A stretch of 64,000 nt of DNA from Gracilaria gracilis (Eukaryota; Rhodophyta; Florideophyceae; Gracilariales; Gracilariaceae): contig JARGSG010000247.1 of the NCBI GenBank assembly GCA_030374805.1, forward strand, positions 186,001-250,000, read 5' to 3'. Numbering within the stretch: position 1 is the stretch's first letter; the number at the start of each line of letters is the position of its first letter. Position numbers and translations under genes: made by a program. Under the pieces are notes generated by a model that was given only the letters and a program-made list of their open reading frames with translations, made no database searches and had not been told where the DNA came from. Shown in pieces: positions 51,775 through 62,875 of the stretch.

Positions 51775-54714
51775 TTGCAAGATCTCCACGGCGAACGTAC
51801 CTTAGACTCCAGGGCTATGGTACAAATGAACCTCCGTTCAATAACCAGCAGCCTCTCACACACAAGGAGCGTCCACTTCTATTCGGAGACATGCCGATAT
51901 CTCCTTGCCCTGAGCCGCAAGAAAATGATCGTGCACGTCGCATATGTACTGCTTCTTCTGCAACAAGTGGTCCGTGTTTTTGGTGACACAGGTAGCCCAC
52001 TCTATGACGTGGATAAATCTGGCACAGTCGCCGTTCTAGTCGCCGTCGCTACGCTTGGTCGGCACGATTCTTACGAAGTTCAGAGACCCTTTTGCACAAA
52101 TGGAAGGACCCCTATCATCTACACGACTGTTGCACCGTACGTTTCATGGATTCGTAGAACCATGGGTAACGCAACACTTTCCGAGTTTTTCATTCCTCCT
52201 ACTGGTATCAACAACGTTGTGCTAGCAACCCCAAAAAGTTCGCTCCCCGTGGCTGCCCGCGCTTCTATTATTGCTGTATGTACTCTTGTGCTTGCTGGTT
52301 TGCTCGGAACCCTCACTTTCCTCTGTATCGTGCGCCGCATGCGAGCGCGTCGACGTCGTTGGAGAACTGGTCTTCAAGCCGAGGATTCTTTCATTAACTC
52401 TCGGGCTCCAGATCTAATCATGGCTGACCCTTTTGAGGGTATTCAGCGTGAAAGGCAATCAACGATGTCGCTTTCTCAACTATCTTCCAATGCAATCGCA
52501 CGTTTAAAGCGTGCAAAAGAATACTCCACGCGTTCCCTAGCCGCCATACGTGCAAGAATCATCAAAGAAGAAGAACCACTTGAGTTGCCTCGTGAAGCGA
52601 TTCCAGACGCTCCCGAATGGGTAAGTTCGGCCTGGGATAAGCTTTTTCAGCCGCCTTCTAAGTCAGACCTATCCTCAATCCACAAAATTCCAACACAACG
52701 CGTTGTGGATGATGTGCTTTCAGGTGCCGATAAAAGCGTTGAACCAAGTCTGCAAGAAGTGGCATTTCAAGCTGCGAGAGAAGAGGCGAACCTTGAAGCT
52801 GCATGGCACCGTCTCGAAATGCAAACTAGCCTCCGCAGCATGTCTGAGGCTGCATCCGCTAACCTTTCGCCACCTTTATCGCCACTGCCTCAGTCCCCTC
52901 AAAGCGGTTCTCGTGGCATGTTCGCTAGTCTTTCACGTTCTGGGTCCAAAAGAGGTTCAGCATCCTCATCACCATTGCGGCGCGCTCTGTCTTCCTCTCG
53001 GCCACCTCCTGGAGAGCTGGCAAAGGCTGACACATTGCTCGCGGCGTTTGCTCCTATCGACAATGAATCTGAACACGTTGAAGAAACTGTCGTTGACTCT
53101 GCCGCTTTGCGTGCACTTGCCACTGCAAAACGCCCAAATGTCGTGAACGCCTTGCGAAGAATGTTTAGTGGCCCCGGAATGAGAGAACCCACTTCTTATA
53201 GCGATGGGCAGTCCAGTGGCCCCTCAAGTAGCAGTCGTCAGGGTATTAGTTCACGTCAAGCTGGTTCTAGCAGCGGTGAAATGCTAGAGAGTTCCTTCAC
53301 GTTATCTAGCAAGCATAGTTTGGCACGAATGGATTACTTCTCAGAAAACTACAGTGTCTCGGATTCTGGATCGGAGGGGGATGGAAAAGAATTGTTCGAA
53401 CGAGCGTTTATGGCTGGTAACCGACGGTACACAGATGACAGGCGTTCGGAGTTCGAGGAAACATGGTCGATACCTGCTCTCAGGGGGTATCGAAAAGGGC
53501 CTTCTCTCTCACTTGATGAACTGGAAAGACGTCGGTCCAGTCACATAAACGAAGCAGGTGCAGTTGATGCTCCCGGAAAAAACAAATCGCTGGCCATAGA
53601 GAGTGAGCGATACTTCAGTAATGTTTCGCCAGCTTTAACGCTGACCTCGAGCCCTACTAGGGCGACTCATGGAAGTGCTGAATTATGAGTCATCATCTCA
53701 AGTGCAGGACCTTTGGCCTGGGTATCGAAATGACGTATCCGGAATGTCAGATATTGCGGTGCAAGATGCAGACTCTGCTTCTGCAGTTCGTACTGAGCAA
53801 TTGTCGCACTTCATAGTTCCTTCAACATCTTACGAATCACAGACCGATTCTGGCATAGGAAGTTATCTCCATACCACGGAATTAGAAAGTGTTCGATTCG
53901 AGGGCAACGAGAAGGACGAGAGCTCTGCACCCCTTTTCGGTAAGAACCAGACAGACCATCAAGAACCCCCCGATTCAAGCGCTTCGCGAGATCGATCGAA
54001 TCGAGATGAAGATTCTTTCCAGAAGACGTCATCAGCAATGAAAGCCAAGTTTTCACCTGCAAGATTTGTTTCTAGCACAGAAGAAGCTAATGATAACCAT
54101 GTGCCACATATTGTGAATTCGGTGCATAGTTCATCACCGACACAAAAGTTCCTGTCGAGTGACCCTCCTCCGGTCATGTTTGAACTGTTGGTAGAACTGA
54201 GGATATGAATCGCACAGAAACCCCTAGTACTCGCTTGATGTACGAGAAACAAGCGACGAGTGCTTCGAGTCCTGATAAAAGGCATTCAAGAATTCATCAC
54301 GATTCCACTCCAACAGGGTCGTTAGAAGGATCGAAACCACAGAACAACAAGTCTACATTGGAATAGCGTGACGAACAAGGTGGTCTCAAAGCCATTAACT
54401 TTTCAAAATCGGAACGTGAGCTTCGAGGCTCTTTACTAGCGGCTGGAACGCATTCAACGGAAGATAACGAGAGTTGCCAAGTCGATGGTACAAAAGAAGC
54501 ACTTGCCGGTGGACTTCCTGAGATGAAGCCGGAACTGCCCGAACCACTCGACAGTAACACGATGCAGAGTCGAATGATGAGATACAGACAAGAGGAAAGG
54601 GATGTCGATAATAACAATAATGATGAAACAAGGCGCATGTCTGTCCCAAAGCTGAAAGAGATTTGGAACTATAGAACTCGTCGAGATTCTGAGGGTGACG
54701 GAGTGCAATGAAGA
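51775..54714 (+). pseudogene. Membrane-anchored trypsin-like protease remnant with long cytoplasmic tail
   Basis: Only the C-terminal part of an S1 domain is present. One frame holds LRLQGYGTNEPP and RRICTASSATSGPC; after a TTTTT run near 51973 another frame gives GDTGSPLYDVD and PIIYTTVAPYVSWI. The His and Asp of the triad are absent and the catalytic Ser in GDSGGP is Thr. A TM helix follows (IIAVCTLVLAGLLGTLTFLCIV), then RRMRARRRRW and a ~750-residue Ser-rich cytoplasmic region. The tail continues in other frames to TGA 54712, with frame changes near 53675 and 54200 and a TAG at 54364. The domain's 5' part is lost where it meets the 5' end of the SNARE gene. Confidence 0.65.
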
Positions 54715-55214
54715 GGCTGCTGTTATAGGTCCTTATTCTCTATTGTCATATAATTGCGATTACCGACCACGCCTTACGGTTTTTGATGCCGCCCTGCTTA
54801 GTCTTTTTCGGAACTTTGTTTTCGTCTGCCGAAGAAGACCGTATAAGACAAATTCTGGGATAAACTAACTTAACAAGTTGTATAGAGGCCCTTGTCATCG
54901 ACAGTTATAGCCGTACGCCGGCGCAGCCTTGCTCTCTCTGCACAGTTTCATCGGGCCCCTAAGCCAAACTTACAATCGTAGTTTTTGCTTTTGCTAAGGC
55001 TCAACATGTAAAGGTATAAAGAAGTAAAGCAGCTCTGAAAGTTTGGCTGTCAGAAGATTTTGATGGCACTTGTGAGTTCCTCGTCAGTTATACTCTTGAG
55101 TCATCGGGTTGCGCTTCAGGGTTACACTTTAGCTTCGGTGTTTTTCTTGGCCTCACTATCCTGCGTGGCAGGTGCCTTTGGTAGTGGCACAATAGGATTG
55201 GGATAAGTTTCTCC
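54715..55214. other. Intergenic, nothing recognised
   Basis: About 500 bp between converging genes. Short frames only. Confidence 0.45.
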
Positions 55215-56735
55215 TCAGATTATATCCACACCCTTGAGCGCCTCGGCAGACAATTTATGTGGTTCATGAATCATCGGTGGGGGCAAGTCGACAAGTTCAG
55301 GACACCATCGTTGAATGAACCATCCATTTGGGTCGTATTGTATACTTTGCTTTATAACGTTAAACTTCCGACCCCCACGAGGATCACTGCCAACCCCAGC
55401 AAGATACGCCCAGTTGCCCCAGTTTGAAGCCACATCGTGATCGATGAGAATGCTTTCAAAGTATTCAGCTCCCGCTCTCCAATCCGGAAACTCAAGATCA
55501 TGAATGAGAAAAGATGCTACATTTTGTCTCCCGCGATTGCTCATAAACCCAGTTAGGGCAAGTTCGCGCATACTTGCATCAATGAAAGGAGTGCCAGTCT
55601 TTCCTTCGATTTATTTTCGCAACCTCTCGCGATGGAAAGGCTTCACGGTTGCAACGTCGATAGCAAAAATGGACCCGTCACTTGAACTCCTTCCGGTGTA
55701 ACCATTCAAAGCAAATAACTTTGTACCCACAGACGCAGACACCCACCGAAAATAGTGGCGTGTCATCAGTTCGAAGATCGTCCAGTAGGTGGACTCGTTT
55801 GCCACCTTCTTCTTTTCAAACCCCTTAACTTCCCAGTACAAGGTTCGAGGTGAAAGGCACCCTAACGATAACCACGGGGAGAATTTCGAGGACGAATTCC
55901 TTCTCCCGCTTTCATTCCGAGTTTTTTTGTACTCTTCCAGAAAGCCATTCCAGAAGTAGTCATGCATTCGCCTTAGGCCCTTTGATTCTCCACCAACAAA
56001 ATCCATCGCAGCTAACGGATGAGGGAAAGCGTGGTCCAGAGGATCACAGAGACCTTCCACTTGCAAGTCGTGTCTTAAGGAAGGAAACGGATCCTTGCGC
56101 AGCCGTAAGTGCAGCGGAAACAGTTTCAAACGTTCAGGAGTTGGGACTTCTTCGCGGACGGGAACCTGCTCCCCTTCAACTAGCTTGCGATAAGCTGTGA
56201 ATGTTTGCGGCAAAGCTGGACCTCCTGGATTAAATGGTACATCATTTACATGGTGCAACGTTGATCCCCACAACCAGTGTATTGTCATTTCAACTCCAGT
56301 TTCCTCCGACAGTTTTTGCAGACCTTCCTCGATACCATCTTCATCTCTTGTCTCCTCCCACGTCGACTCTTTATGAGCCACCACGTTGACAGGACCAAGA
56401 TCAGCCTTAACCAAAGACTTGACGACGTCAAGGACTTCTTCCACCTGAGAACCTTGACGTATAAGCATATCATTCCCCTTTACCCTCAATGACTGTTGCA
56501 TATCTTTCACGGATTCCATCATAAAAACCGTTCTAAAAGGACCAGTTCTTTGAAAACCCCAAGGAGAAGCATTCTTTATCCCGAACTTTGATATGTCAAA
56601 GACATAAATCGGTACGAGTATGTTTGCAGTATTTGCCAGTACCAAAGCTTCGTTATCACGAACGCGGAGATCGTTACGAACCCATAGCACAGCAACGCTT
56701 TCAGGCGATAGAGATTTGGGTACTTCACGTTTCAA
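55215..56735 (-). pseudogene. CRY-DASH: Cryptochrome-DASH photolyase, one in-frame stop
   Basis: The N-terminal Rossmann part has VAVLWVRNDLRVRDNEAL and LVPIYVFDIS. The FAD-binding part has KFSPWLSLGCLSPR and TIFELMTRHYFRW. After an in-frame TAA at ~55612 the same frame goes on with IEGKTGTPFIDASMREL, TGFMSNRGRQNVASFLI and NWGNWAYLAGVGSDPRGGRK, the diagnostic CRY-DASH C-terminal FAD/DNA site. These enzymes repair CPDs in single-stranded DNA, usually in organelles. No ATG precedes LKREVPKSL. A frame upstream (MLTGKESLARFAQG from 56980) could encode a targeting peptide if one more frame change is allowed. Confidence 0.85.
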
Positions 56736-57571
56736 AACGTTTGGACCAGCGAATGGGTCTATAGCGCTCGCACTTTGAGTGCCCTTTGTCTTCTGGCTCT
56801 ACTTCTCACCCGATATGCGTTTCGGCCGCGACCAGAGCCGCTTCCGAAATCGCTGCGATTCATGTCGTCAAATACAGAGCAGAAGCTTTCACAGTTTTGT
56901 TTGGTACGATTGATTGTCAACAGTTGTGCAAAGGCTGTTCCTTGAGCGAACCTTGCAAGGGATTCTTTTCCTGTTAACATCACCTTTTCAGCTTTTGGGC
57001 AGCGCACGGCATATGAAGCTGAACAAAACCAAGTCGTTGAAAGCCTGCTGGAGTAGTTGTTTCCAGTTGCGATAGCCTATGATTCCTAGCTTCTGTGTTG
57101 ATGTCAGAAGCTAGCTAATGATAATTGCCCTTGATACTTGTCGATCCAGTGATTTCTGGGACGAAGGCGGCGTCTAAACAAAGAGTTTGTTGACTCTATG
57201 CGCAAAAACGAGATCTGGGGGATCATGTGAATAGCAGGTGACCAGGTCACCGATCACATGGAAAGCTCCTCCGAATGGAAAACGTGGCATTCTAGTCTTG
57301 CAAATTCGATAATTAAACTGATAATTGGTGGCAATTTCCGAGTCCTGATTCGGGACGTGCTCTTGGAAGGCTCTTGGAAGACACACGAACACGTCCTCTC
57401 AGCTAGACGACGTCGAAGAATTGTCCCTGTTCACAAAGGATTGGGCAGCTCCCCCGATATTAGAAACTGCCGTATTCACGGGAACAGGTCTCGAATGTGA
57501 GCACGAAAGACCTAGAAATTGAAAGAGCTGTTGATCGTCTGGCGGCAAGGCAATTCGGACTGCTATGCGAC
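56736..57571. other. Region upstream of CRY-DASH and uS2m
   Basis: Divergent promoter space, about 830 bp. The left ~250 bp may hold the CRY-DASH targeting sequence on the - strand. The rest has only short frames. Confidence 0.4.
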
Positions 57572-58307
57572 ATGGTTTTCCGAAACTCTTTGACAGTCGT
57601 TCGGAGGTTTTCCGCGAACACGGCTTCGCCCAAAGGGCCATTGTCATATTCTGATTTGATGTCTTCACCGAAGTTTGCTTCAAGCGCCAATTCAGTGTTC
57701 CATAAATATAGCGTACAAGATCTAATGCATGCTAGAGTACATATGGGACACAGGACAAAGGTTTGGAATCCGAAAATGCAAAATGGCACCTTACCTTCTT
57801 GGTCACCGTAACGGGATGCATATAATAGATCTAGACAAAACAGCAGAAATGCTCCGTCGTGCTCTGATATCAGCTTCCCACATGGCTGAGAATGACTGCA
57901 CCTTTCTTTGGCTCGGACCGAAAGATGTACAAGAGAGCAAGATAGTCGAAAAACAGGCAAGGAAGGCTGGTGCTTTTACGATCAGCGGTGCTCGATGGAC
58001 GGGTGGCACTCTCACTAACCCGATCAAGTCAAACCAGGCCGAGAGATTTAACTATAGAATTCCAGACTGCGTGTTCATTGTGGATGCTCTGAGGCATATG
58101 CCGGCCCTTCGCGAGGCGAAATTGTGTGGGATCCCAACCATCGGAATTGTTGACTCAGATTGTGATCCAGAGCAGATGAAGATGTGGCGCACGCGATGTG
58201 CACAAGGAAGCGCCCAGCAATGCACGCGCCCGCTTAACGAAATGGCGCAACGTGGTGCAGCCCTTGATTTACCGACGGTACGAAGATGGCGTATACCACA
58301 CACCTGA
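57572..58307 (+). pseudogene. rps2 (mitochondrial): Mitochondrial ribosomal protein uS2, with a 7-bp tandem duplication
   Basis: ATG 57572 opens a typical mitochondrial presequence (MVFRNSLTVVRRFSANTAS). It then has LMHARVHMGHRTKVWNPKM. The next frame takes up exactly with APYLLGHRNGMHIIDLDKTA, LWLGPKDVQESKIVEKQ, GARWTGGTLTNP and CGIPTIGIVDSDCDP, all classic uS2. At the junction (57770-57785) AAAATGC AAAATGG is a 7-bp tandem duplication that shifts the frame. After SDCDP the usual TYPIPGND motif is not seen, so the C-terminus is also altered. uS2 belongs to the small-subunit head/body interface. Confidence 0.82.
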
Positions 58308-58438
58308 GTGATGGAATTGCAAGCGAGCACATACGTTGCATCGCCCCAGAACAGAGCAGTCCAGTCCTTCCGTATTCAAAAACGCTAGCACAGAATATAT
58401 AAAAGCTTCATAAATAAGGCAAACCAGTACAAATCCAA

Positions 58439-58882
58439 TTGCTTTCTAACAAAAACGATATCCCATATCTGGATTATCAAGAAGATGCTGAACTGGACTC
58501 AGGTAGGCTACGAAGAAGAACTCTTTTGCCGCAATTGTCCGAGTACGAGGTAAGGCATCCAAGAACTCCTGGTACTATTAGCGTCGCTCATACGGATTCC
58601 CTCCCAAGCCTTATCCAGCTAAGGATTCCTAATTGTCAAAAGCGCTTAGTACACCAGAACAAAATTGCAGCCGATCTACTTCACGACAATGACAAATTCA
58701 TTCTCTGGGACAGTCTCTTTCAAGTCAAGATACCAATGCAAATTGCAGCTCTCTATGGAAGGCATCGAAGCATTTCTGATACGCAAAGACAAAACTACTT
58801 CTGTGCTGAATTTTACAGAGCGAAATCAATAACAAGAGCTTCATATCTTACGGACGAGCACTCGTGTTTGTGGAGCATATGA
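58439..58882 (+). CDS. Hypothetical protein
   Basis: 147 codons, hydrophilic, no signal peptide, TM segment or recognised motif. The first codon is TTG. May be a remnant of a longer protein (AADLLHDNDKFILWDSLF looks globular). Confidence 0.3.
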   Translation: MLSNKNDIPYLDYQEDAELDSGRLRRRTLLPQLSEYEVRHPRTPGTISVAHTDSLPSLIQLRIPNCQKRLVHQNKIAADLLHDNDKFILWDSLFQVKIPMQIAALYGRHRSISDTQRQNYFCAEFYRAKSITRASYLTDEHSCLWSI

Positions 58883-60258
58883 TTGGCCGAGGTGTTCATG
58901 TATTGGTCGTTGCTGGATGGGTGACTTCAGCACTATATGAAGGATATCGGTGAGAAGTTTACGCTAAAAAACGTGGAGAGAACAATGAATCAGTTAGTAT
59001 CTACCGAAGGTCATACGCGCTAACCGTAGGTTACTGCAATCTTATCTCACAGATCGAGTGAAGATTTCACAACGCGCCGCTCAACCAGCGGCGTCACATC
59101 TCGGAAAGCGCGATGATACCGTGACAGAGCTGGACACGAGGACGGCGTGGCCGAGCTGCAAATGGCAAGTATGAGCTCCGACTCAAAACGATCTCCACTC
59201 ATGCGCTCTAGTCTTGGTGTCTGCAGCAGCAGCGCTCCAGCAGCGACACGCATGCGCGGCACGTGTGTTTGTGTGCTCCGTAGCGTTCGCCGGCGGCCTC
59301 GTGCCGTCGGCGTAATAATATTACTAATGTTATTAGGACAGGATGCCTTGTTTACACGTGCGTTCGGTTAGATACTGACACTGACGCACGCACACTCGCG
59401 CTGCCAGCGCGCGCCAGCCACGCGCGAAGATAAGTTGCATGTGACGGCCCTCACCGCATAGCGGCGACGCGTCGCCCACTACCCCTGTACCGAGGATCCG
59501 AAAACCCCCTTAGGTGGGATATCTTACGTGTTACCTTTCGTACGACGGTACCTACGGTAAATTACCAAAGGTGTCGGCTGAGCACGCTTCGAATTGTACT
59601 CTAGCCGCCTGCTTGCGCCTCATCTCGTTTACCGACGGTAATCCATGCACGCCCTTCTCATGCACCTCACCGCCCGCACGATTGCCCTCATCTTCCCCCC
59701 TTACACCTCCCCGTTCTGTGCTCTCCCTCGTGTTGTCTCGTTCTCCTTGCTTTGTGCCCTGCACACCACCCAAACGTCCCCGCCTTGCTGCTCACCGTCT
59801 GCTGCTCTGCTCGCGCTCTGCACCTTCGTAACCCTGCTTTTGTCGACACTCATACACCACAGCATCGGAACGCAGCCCGGACGACGCGGCGTACATGACG
59901 GCGGGGTCCTTCTCGACCGTGGCACACGAGAGCTGGCCGCGGAACAAGAGTGGTTGTTTCCGCGATACGATACGCGGACACGGTTGCCGGCGGTGCTGCT
60001 CCCTGCGATATACGTCTTCGTACGCATTCCGCAGCGTCCATCCCCCCGTTCGTTTTCGTTCGTCCACGACAAATACTCATCAAAGTTTTTGTCTTCTATT
60101 TGTGCCAGTTCGAGACCCTCTCGTGAGCAACGTCCCTGCTGAAAAGAATCTCGTCTAACGACGGCCCGTGTCCAACATGGTTACTGCCGAGGCCCACGAA
60201 CCGCTACCGTAGACACAAACCGCGTCATCCAATAAGTAAGCGTCGTTCCCTCTTTTAC
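58883..60258. other. Gene-poor, partly GC- and pyrimidine-rich region
   Basis: About 1.4 kb with only shadow-like frames. The stretch 59.5-60.2 kb is pyrimidine-rich and resembles element 1 in style (CGTACG near 59531 and 60019). A repeat remnant is possible but no LTR ends are seen. Confidence 0.35.
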
Positions 60259-60770
60259 GTGATTGCTCTACTTCCCGTCCTCTTTGTATCACTCACATCA
60301 TGTCGTTTCACACCGTCGTCTGACGCGCTTACTCTCACGCAGCAGTTGGTAAACATTCCAAGTCCCAGTGGCTGTGAGCAACGTTCGTTGCACCATGTCA
60401 GCGCCTGGTTTGTCGCGCGAGGATGGAAAGTCATCAAACATCCTGTACCACCGTCGTTTGCGCTTCTAGCCACGTTGGATTCTCTTTCTCCCGTACGCTT
60501 CTTGCTGTCCGCTCATCTTGAAGTTGCGCCTGGTGCCGCGCCCTCTCATGTAGCGGATGTTCAATTGTATGGAAGCAGTGCGATTGATGCCAAGGGACAG
60601 GCTGCCTCTCTTATGCTGGCCGCCGCCAGTCTGCGCGATGAGCGAGAAGCTGTGTTTCTTGTTCCTCGTCAGAGACGGATCACGCTGGAATGGCCGCTGC
60701 ACATGCGTTTGGCGTGCCCCGTAATGTCACGCTCGTAAATGCGGAATCGACCCAAGCTAACTGGTAGAAA
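60259..60770 (+). pseudogene. M20-family metallopeptidase, N-terminal remnant
   Basis: Reads LTQQLVNIPSPSGCEQ, then FLLSAHLEVAPG (metal-binding His) and LYGSSAIDAKGQAAS (bridging Asp). In the next frame from ~60668 it continues with ETDHAGMAAAHAFGVPRNVT, carrying the catalytic/metal Glu, to a TAG near 60767. These are the order and spacing of ArgE/DapE-type M20 enzymes. The rest of the catalytic domain and the lid are missing. A 1-nt change lies around 60665. Confidence 0.65.
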
Positions 60771-61109
60771 GCTCACCGCAGGATGTATTGCACGCATCGG
60801 TACACGAGCTGAAGAGGGCTTAGTTCCGAACGTTAGAATTGACCCCAAGAAGAATTCGTAGCGCACCCAATTAGTTGACCGTTCAGAGGCGAGAGTGCTG
60901 TTTCGACATCTATCGCCGTTTTTCCAACATCAAACTTACCACGCACTTTTCATCCACGTCTTCTTCTGTTTGAACGGTAAAATCCTGAGAATACATATAC
61001 TTTTCAAATGAGTACATACATAAACTGAAAGAAAGCGTCTACCTCTCAAGGTCTCACTATCAAAAACATTCTCCCCACCGGATCTTCGAGAGTCCTTTGT
61101 CTCAGAAAC
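60771..61109. other. Intergenic, nothing recognised
   Basis: About 340 bp between the M20 remnant and the recombinase remnant. Confidence 0.4.
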
Positions 61110-61811
61110 ATGTCATGCCCCAGAATCACTCCCCGCGTTGTTCTCAATGAAGAAAATTGCGAAATCGCTTCTGGCCCCGAGTCAGAAGAGTATTATGAAA
61201 GCCATTCGAGACTCGTCGCAGAAAAAAGAATTCTGAGTCCAACACATGTAACGGACCGACAGTTTTCATGCGGTCTTCGTCTTGCTAACGCTGGGTTAAA
61301 TGGTATGCTGGAAACGTTCTTGAATGATCTCAAAAGTGGGCAAGGCATTTTGCTGAAGAGTTTGAGAAGAAACATCAATGTTTTAAACAAATGGTGTCTC
61401 ACCTTCTGTGCCTTAATTGTTCTATCTGGAAGAAGCCAGTCCCCACAGGCGTACTCAAAACTGCAATGTCCATCAAATGATGAACTAGAAAACATGGCAA
61501 GTATTTCCGGAACCGAAACACAGATTGTTTTGCGAACCCTCTGCGAGAAACCCGTGCGCTTTTCGTCGTTTTCTGGTGTCACATTCCCTTCCTCAATCTA
61601 CCCATTCCTCAAAATGCACGTTGAGCACATAAGAGGAATTGTTTTGGACATGACTGGAGTAGAGGAGGAAACCGGTGATCAGCCGTTGCTACTTCACACC
61701 AGACATGGTTCGCATTTATCTGTTGGAAATATAACTAACGACATCAAACTGTTTATGAGGAACATTGATGGCGAGTTGAACCAATGTGAAATCAATGTCA
61801 CTTCGTGCTAG
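61110..61811 (+). pseudogene. Crypton-like tyrosine recombinase, truncated copy
   Basis: 233 codons from ATG. Residues ~60-130 align with the end of the open frame at 62876-64000: GMLETFLNDLKSGQ, LNKWCLTFCALIVLSG, SPQAYSKLQCPSNDELENM. The C-terminal part (VEHIRGIVLDMTG, LLLHTRHGSHLSVGNITNDI) looks like the middle of a tyrosine-recombinase catalytic domain. The copy lacks the first ~270 residues. In the same frame past the TAG at 61809 LRYIMFA continues briefly before TAA. The first catalytic Arg of the full copy (GQRPQAY) is Ser here (SQSPQAY), so this copy is inactive. Confidence 0.6.
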
Positions 61812-62875
61812 CTCCGCTACATTATGTTTGCTTAATTTCAAACATGGACAGTTCGGGCGCAGCTTCCCGCAGCATCAGTGCTTGGAACACTAAAGGAATC
61901 TCTAGGACACTTAAGATTAAAATTGAATGAGTAGAAATTATATTAGAGCGAATCATGAGTGAATAAACTTTATTGAATGTTCCTTCTCGCAAATGTTCCA
62001 AAAATTGAACAAGGTTACAGAGAGGAGAGCAGTTACTCGCTTTTTCTTCGCATCGAGTGTGGTAGATGTTTCACGGGCCACCCTAGCCACCTCCACATGA
62101 CTCCATGACATTTACCTGGCATTATTTGGTTGAGGATTCACTTCGTCATTGGGGCACGCAGTTCGAATGCAGCACAAGTCATATCAACAGTCATCGGGCT
62201 AATCCTCTGGCACAAATTTTAGAAATGCTCATCTAATAGTGTGCTCCTGCAAACTGAAATGAGACCGTCAGTTTCGTTTGTGTGTAGTCGTAGCTAACGG
62301 CAACCCAAACTTCACTTCCAGCAATTCTGAATCCTCATCCTTGGTGTCTGGAAAAGAACGGTTACGTTCATGGATTAAAAGGATGAAATTGATGTATTTC
62401 TTCAATCCGAAGCCAAATTATGATATAGGCGGACAAACGCCCTTCAAATTCTTCGCTGGCTGCCAGTCTTCGTCACCAATTCTTCATCAGATTCATGCGT
62501 TACAACACCTGACATCACTCCGGAACTTGTAATAATGTGGTTTACTTATTAACACATGCCGCAGTTTACGAGACAACAAGTCGTCATGGCACACCCGCCA
62601 CGCCGTCATGGCACACTCGTCTTTACTTCGTGACCGTTTTGTTTTGGGAGGGCTTTTCAGGTCCAGGTTCCGGTACTATAAATGCTTGTTATCTGAAAGA
62701 CATGGGAGTCTACGACCAAGCCTATCCAAAACCTATCTCCGGTTGTGGGTTAACGAGCGGTTCGAAAGACCTCGGTGTCTACGAGCAAGCTAATTCGAAG
62801 CCTACCGTGGGTTGAAGTCTATCACTTGGATCCCACCTTCTAGCAACCTTTACATCTCGGCGACATTCTCATATC
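61812..62875. other. Region 5' of the full recombinase ORF, with a short coding-like repeat
   Basis: Mostly unassigned. A frame at 62537-62815 ends in two copies of a peptide repeat KD(M/L)GVY(D/E)QA. A CGTCATGGCACAC repeat occurs twice near 62583 and 62607. CTATAAATGC near 62678 could be a TATA element for the downstream ORF. Confidence 0.4.

Noticed and set aside
27827-55615. A variant nuclear code in which TAA/TAG encode an amino acid
   Set aside because: Residues expected at the interrupted sites differ between genes, each gene has only one or two such codons among many normal Tyr and Gln codons, and other genes end in TAA or TAG.
59446-60240. Possible solo LTR related to element 1
   Set aside because: Composition is similar and CGTACG occurs, but no TG...CA ends, target duplication or alignable stretch with 7188-7595 was found.
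19192-60770. Uniformly poor sequence quality as the whole explanation for broken genes
   Set aside because: Several frames of 1.3-3.2 kb, including element 2 gag and pol, are unbroken, so a high uniform error rate is unlikely. It cannot be excluded locally without reads.
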